From Casuarina equisetifolia (taxonomy: Eukaryota > Streptophyta > Magnoliopsida > Fagales > Casuarinaceae), in NCBI GenBank assembly GCA_028551475.1, contig CM052357.1, forward strand, positions 186,001 through 250,000: a stretch of 64,000 nt of DNA. Direction: 5' to 3'. The number at the start of each line of letters is the position of its first letter. Within the stretch, counting starts at the first letter, position 1. Positions 63,902 to 64,000 of this stretch are shown here, one piece after another. The notes under the pieces were generated by a model. The model worked only from the letters and a program-made list of their open reading frames with translations. It had not been told where the DNA came from and ran no database searches. The position numbers were made by a program, and so were the translations under genes.

Positions 63902-64000
63902 CTACAGGAGTTGAATAGTAATTTTGTAAGCCGGAAAAACAATAAAAATGTTGAAGAACATCTGATCATTTCTAGTCAAATTAAAAGACGATGGGATAAT

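Overview
This is nuclear DNA from a flowering plant, most likely a woody eudicot; I cannot name the species. The intergenic DNA is AT-rich, genes have GT-AG introns and UTR-like flanks, and the coding content is typically plant: a plant MAP3K, a class III peroxidase, LRR receptors, a CLE peptide precursor and a Ty1/copia retrotransposon. I joined exons by hand from splice signals, reading-phase continuity and conserved family residues. All spliced models come out in frame, but none has transcript support.

Left part (1-24,300). AT-rich intergenic DNA leads to an eight-exon MEKK1-like kinase gene on the minus strand (4552-10883). Its catalytic domain keeps the Lys, HRD and DFG residues but lacks two of the three P-loop glycines. 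Next is a structurally complete, recently inserted copia element (13595-19196; 203-bp LTRs, GTAAC target duplication, four in-frame stops). A single-exon LRR receptor-like protein gene (19998-22799, minus) follows, then an old LTR fragment with its primer-binding site (23662-24232, minus).

Middle (24,300-42,300). A broken fragment of a plant WDR91-type gene (25441-26024, plus) is followed by a T-rich degenerate minisatellite. A five-exon DNA-3-methyladenine glycosylase I (TAG) family gene lies on the minus strand (27389-28957). After about 5.9 kb without a recognisable gene comes a seven-exon RING-finger gene (34844-39484, minus). Its second exon consists almost entirely of 13 proline-rich repeats.

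Right part (42,300-64,000). A small three-exon gene (42346-45496, plus) encodes an 81-residue mitochondrial-type membrane protein that resembles a plant complex I accessory subunit; its last coding exon is only 17 nt. Facing it is a full-length GSO1/GSO2 (SGN3-type) receptor kinase gene (46419-50444, minus). A PER7-type class III peroxidase (56475-58166, plus) and an intact precursor of the vascular peptide TDIF (CLE41/44 type; 59487-59852, plus) follow. The right edge carries what looks like the last coding exon of another minus-strand gene (63783-63901).

The genes do not form an operon or an obvious cluster. GSO1, a peroxidase and TDIF all belong to vascular or endodermal biology, but this is probably coincidence. 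The most unusual items are the altered P-loop of the kinase with its duplicated acidic tracts, the repeat-built exon of the RING protein, the 17-nt terminal exon, and several undescribed dispersed and hairpin repeats.
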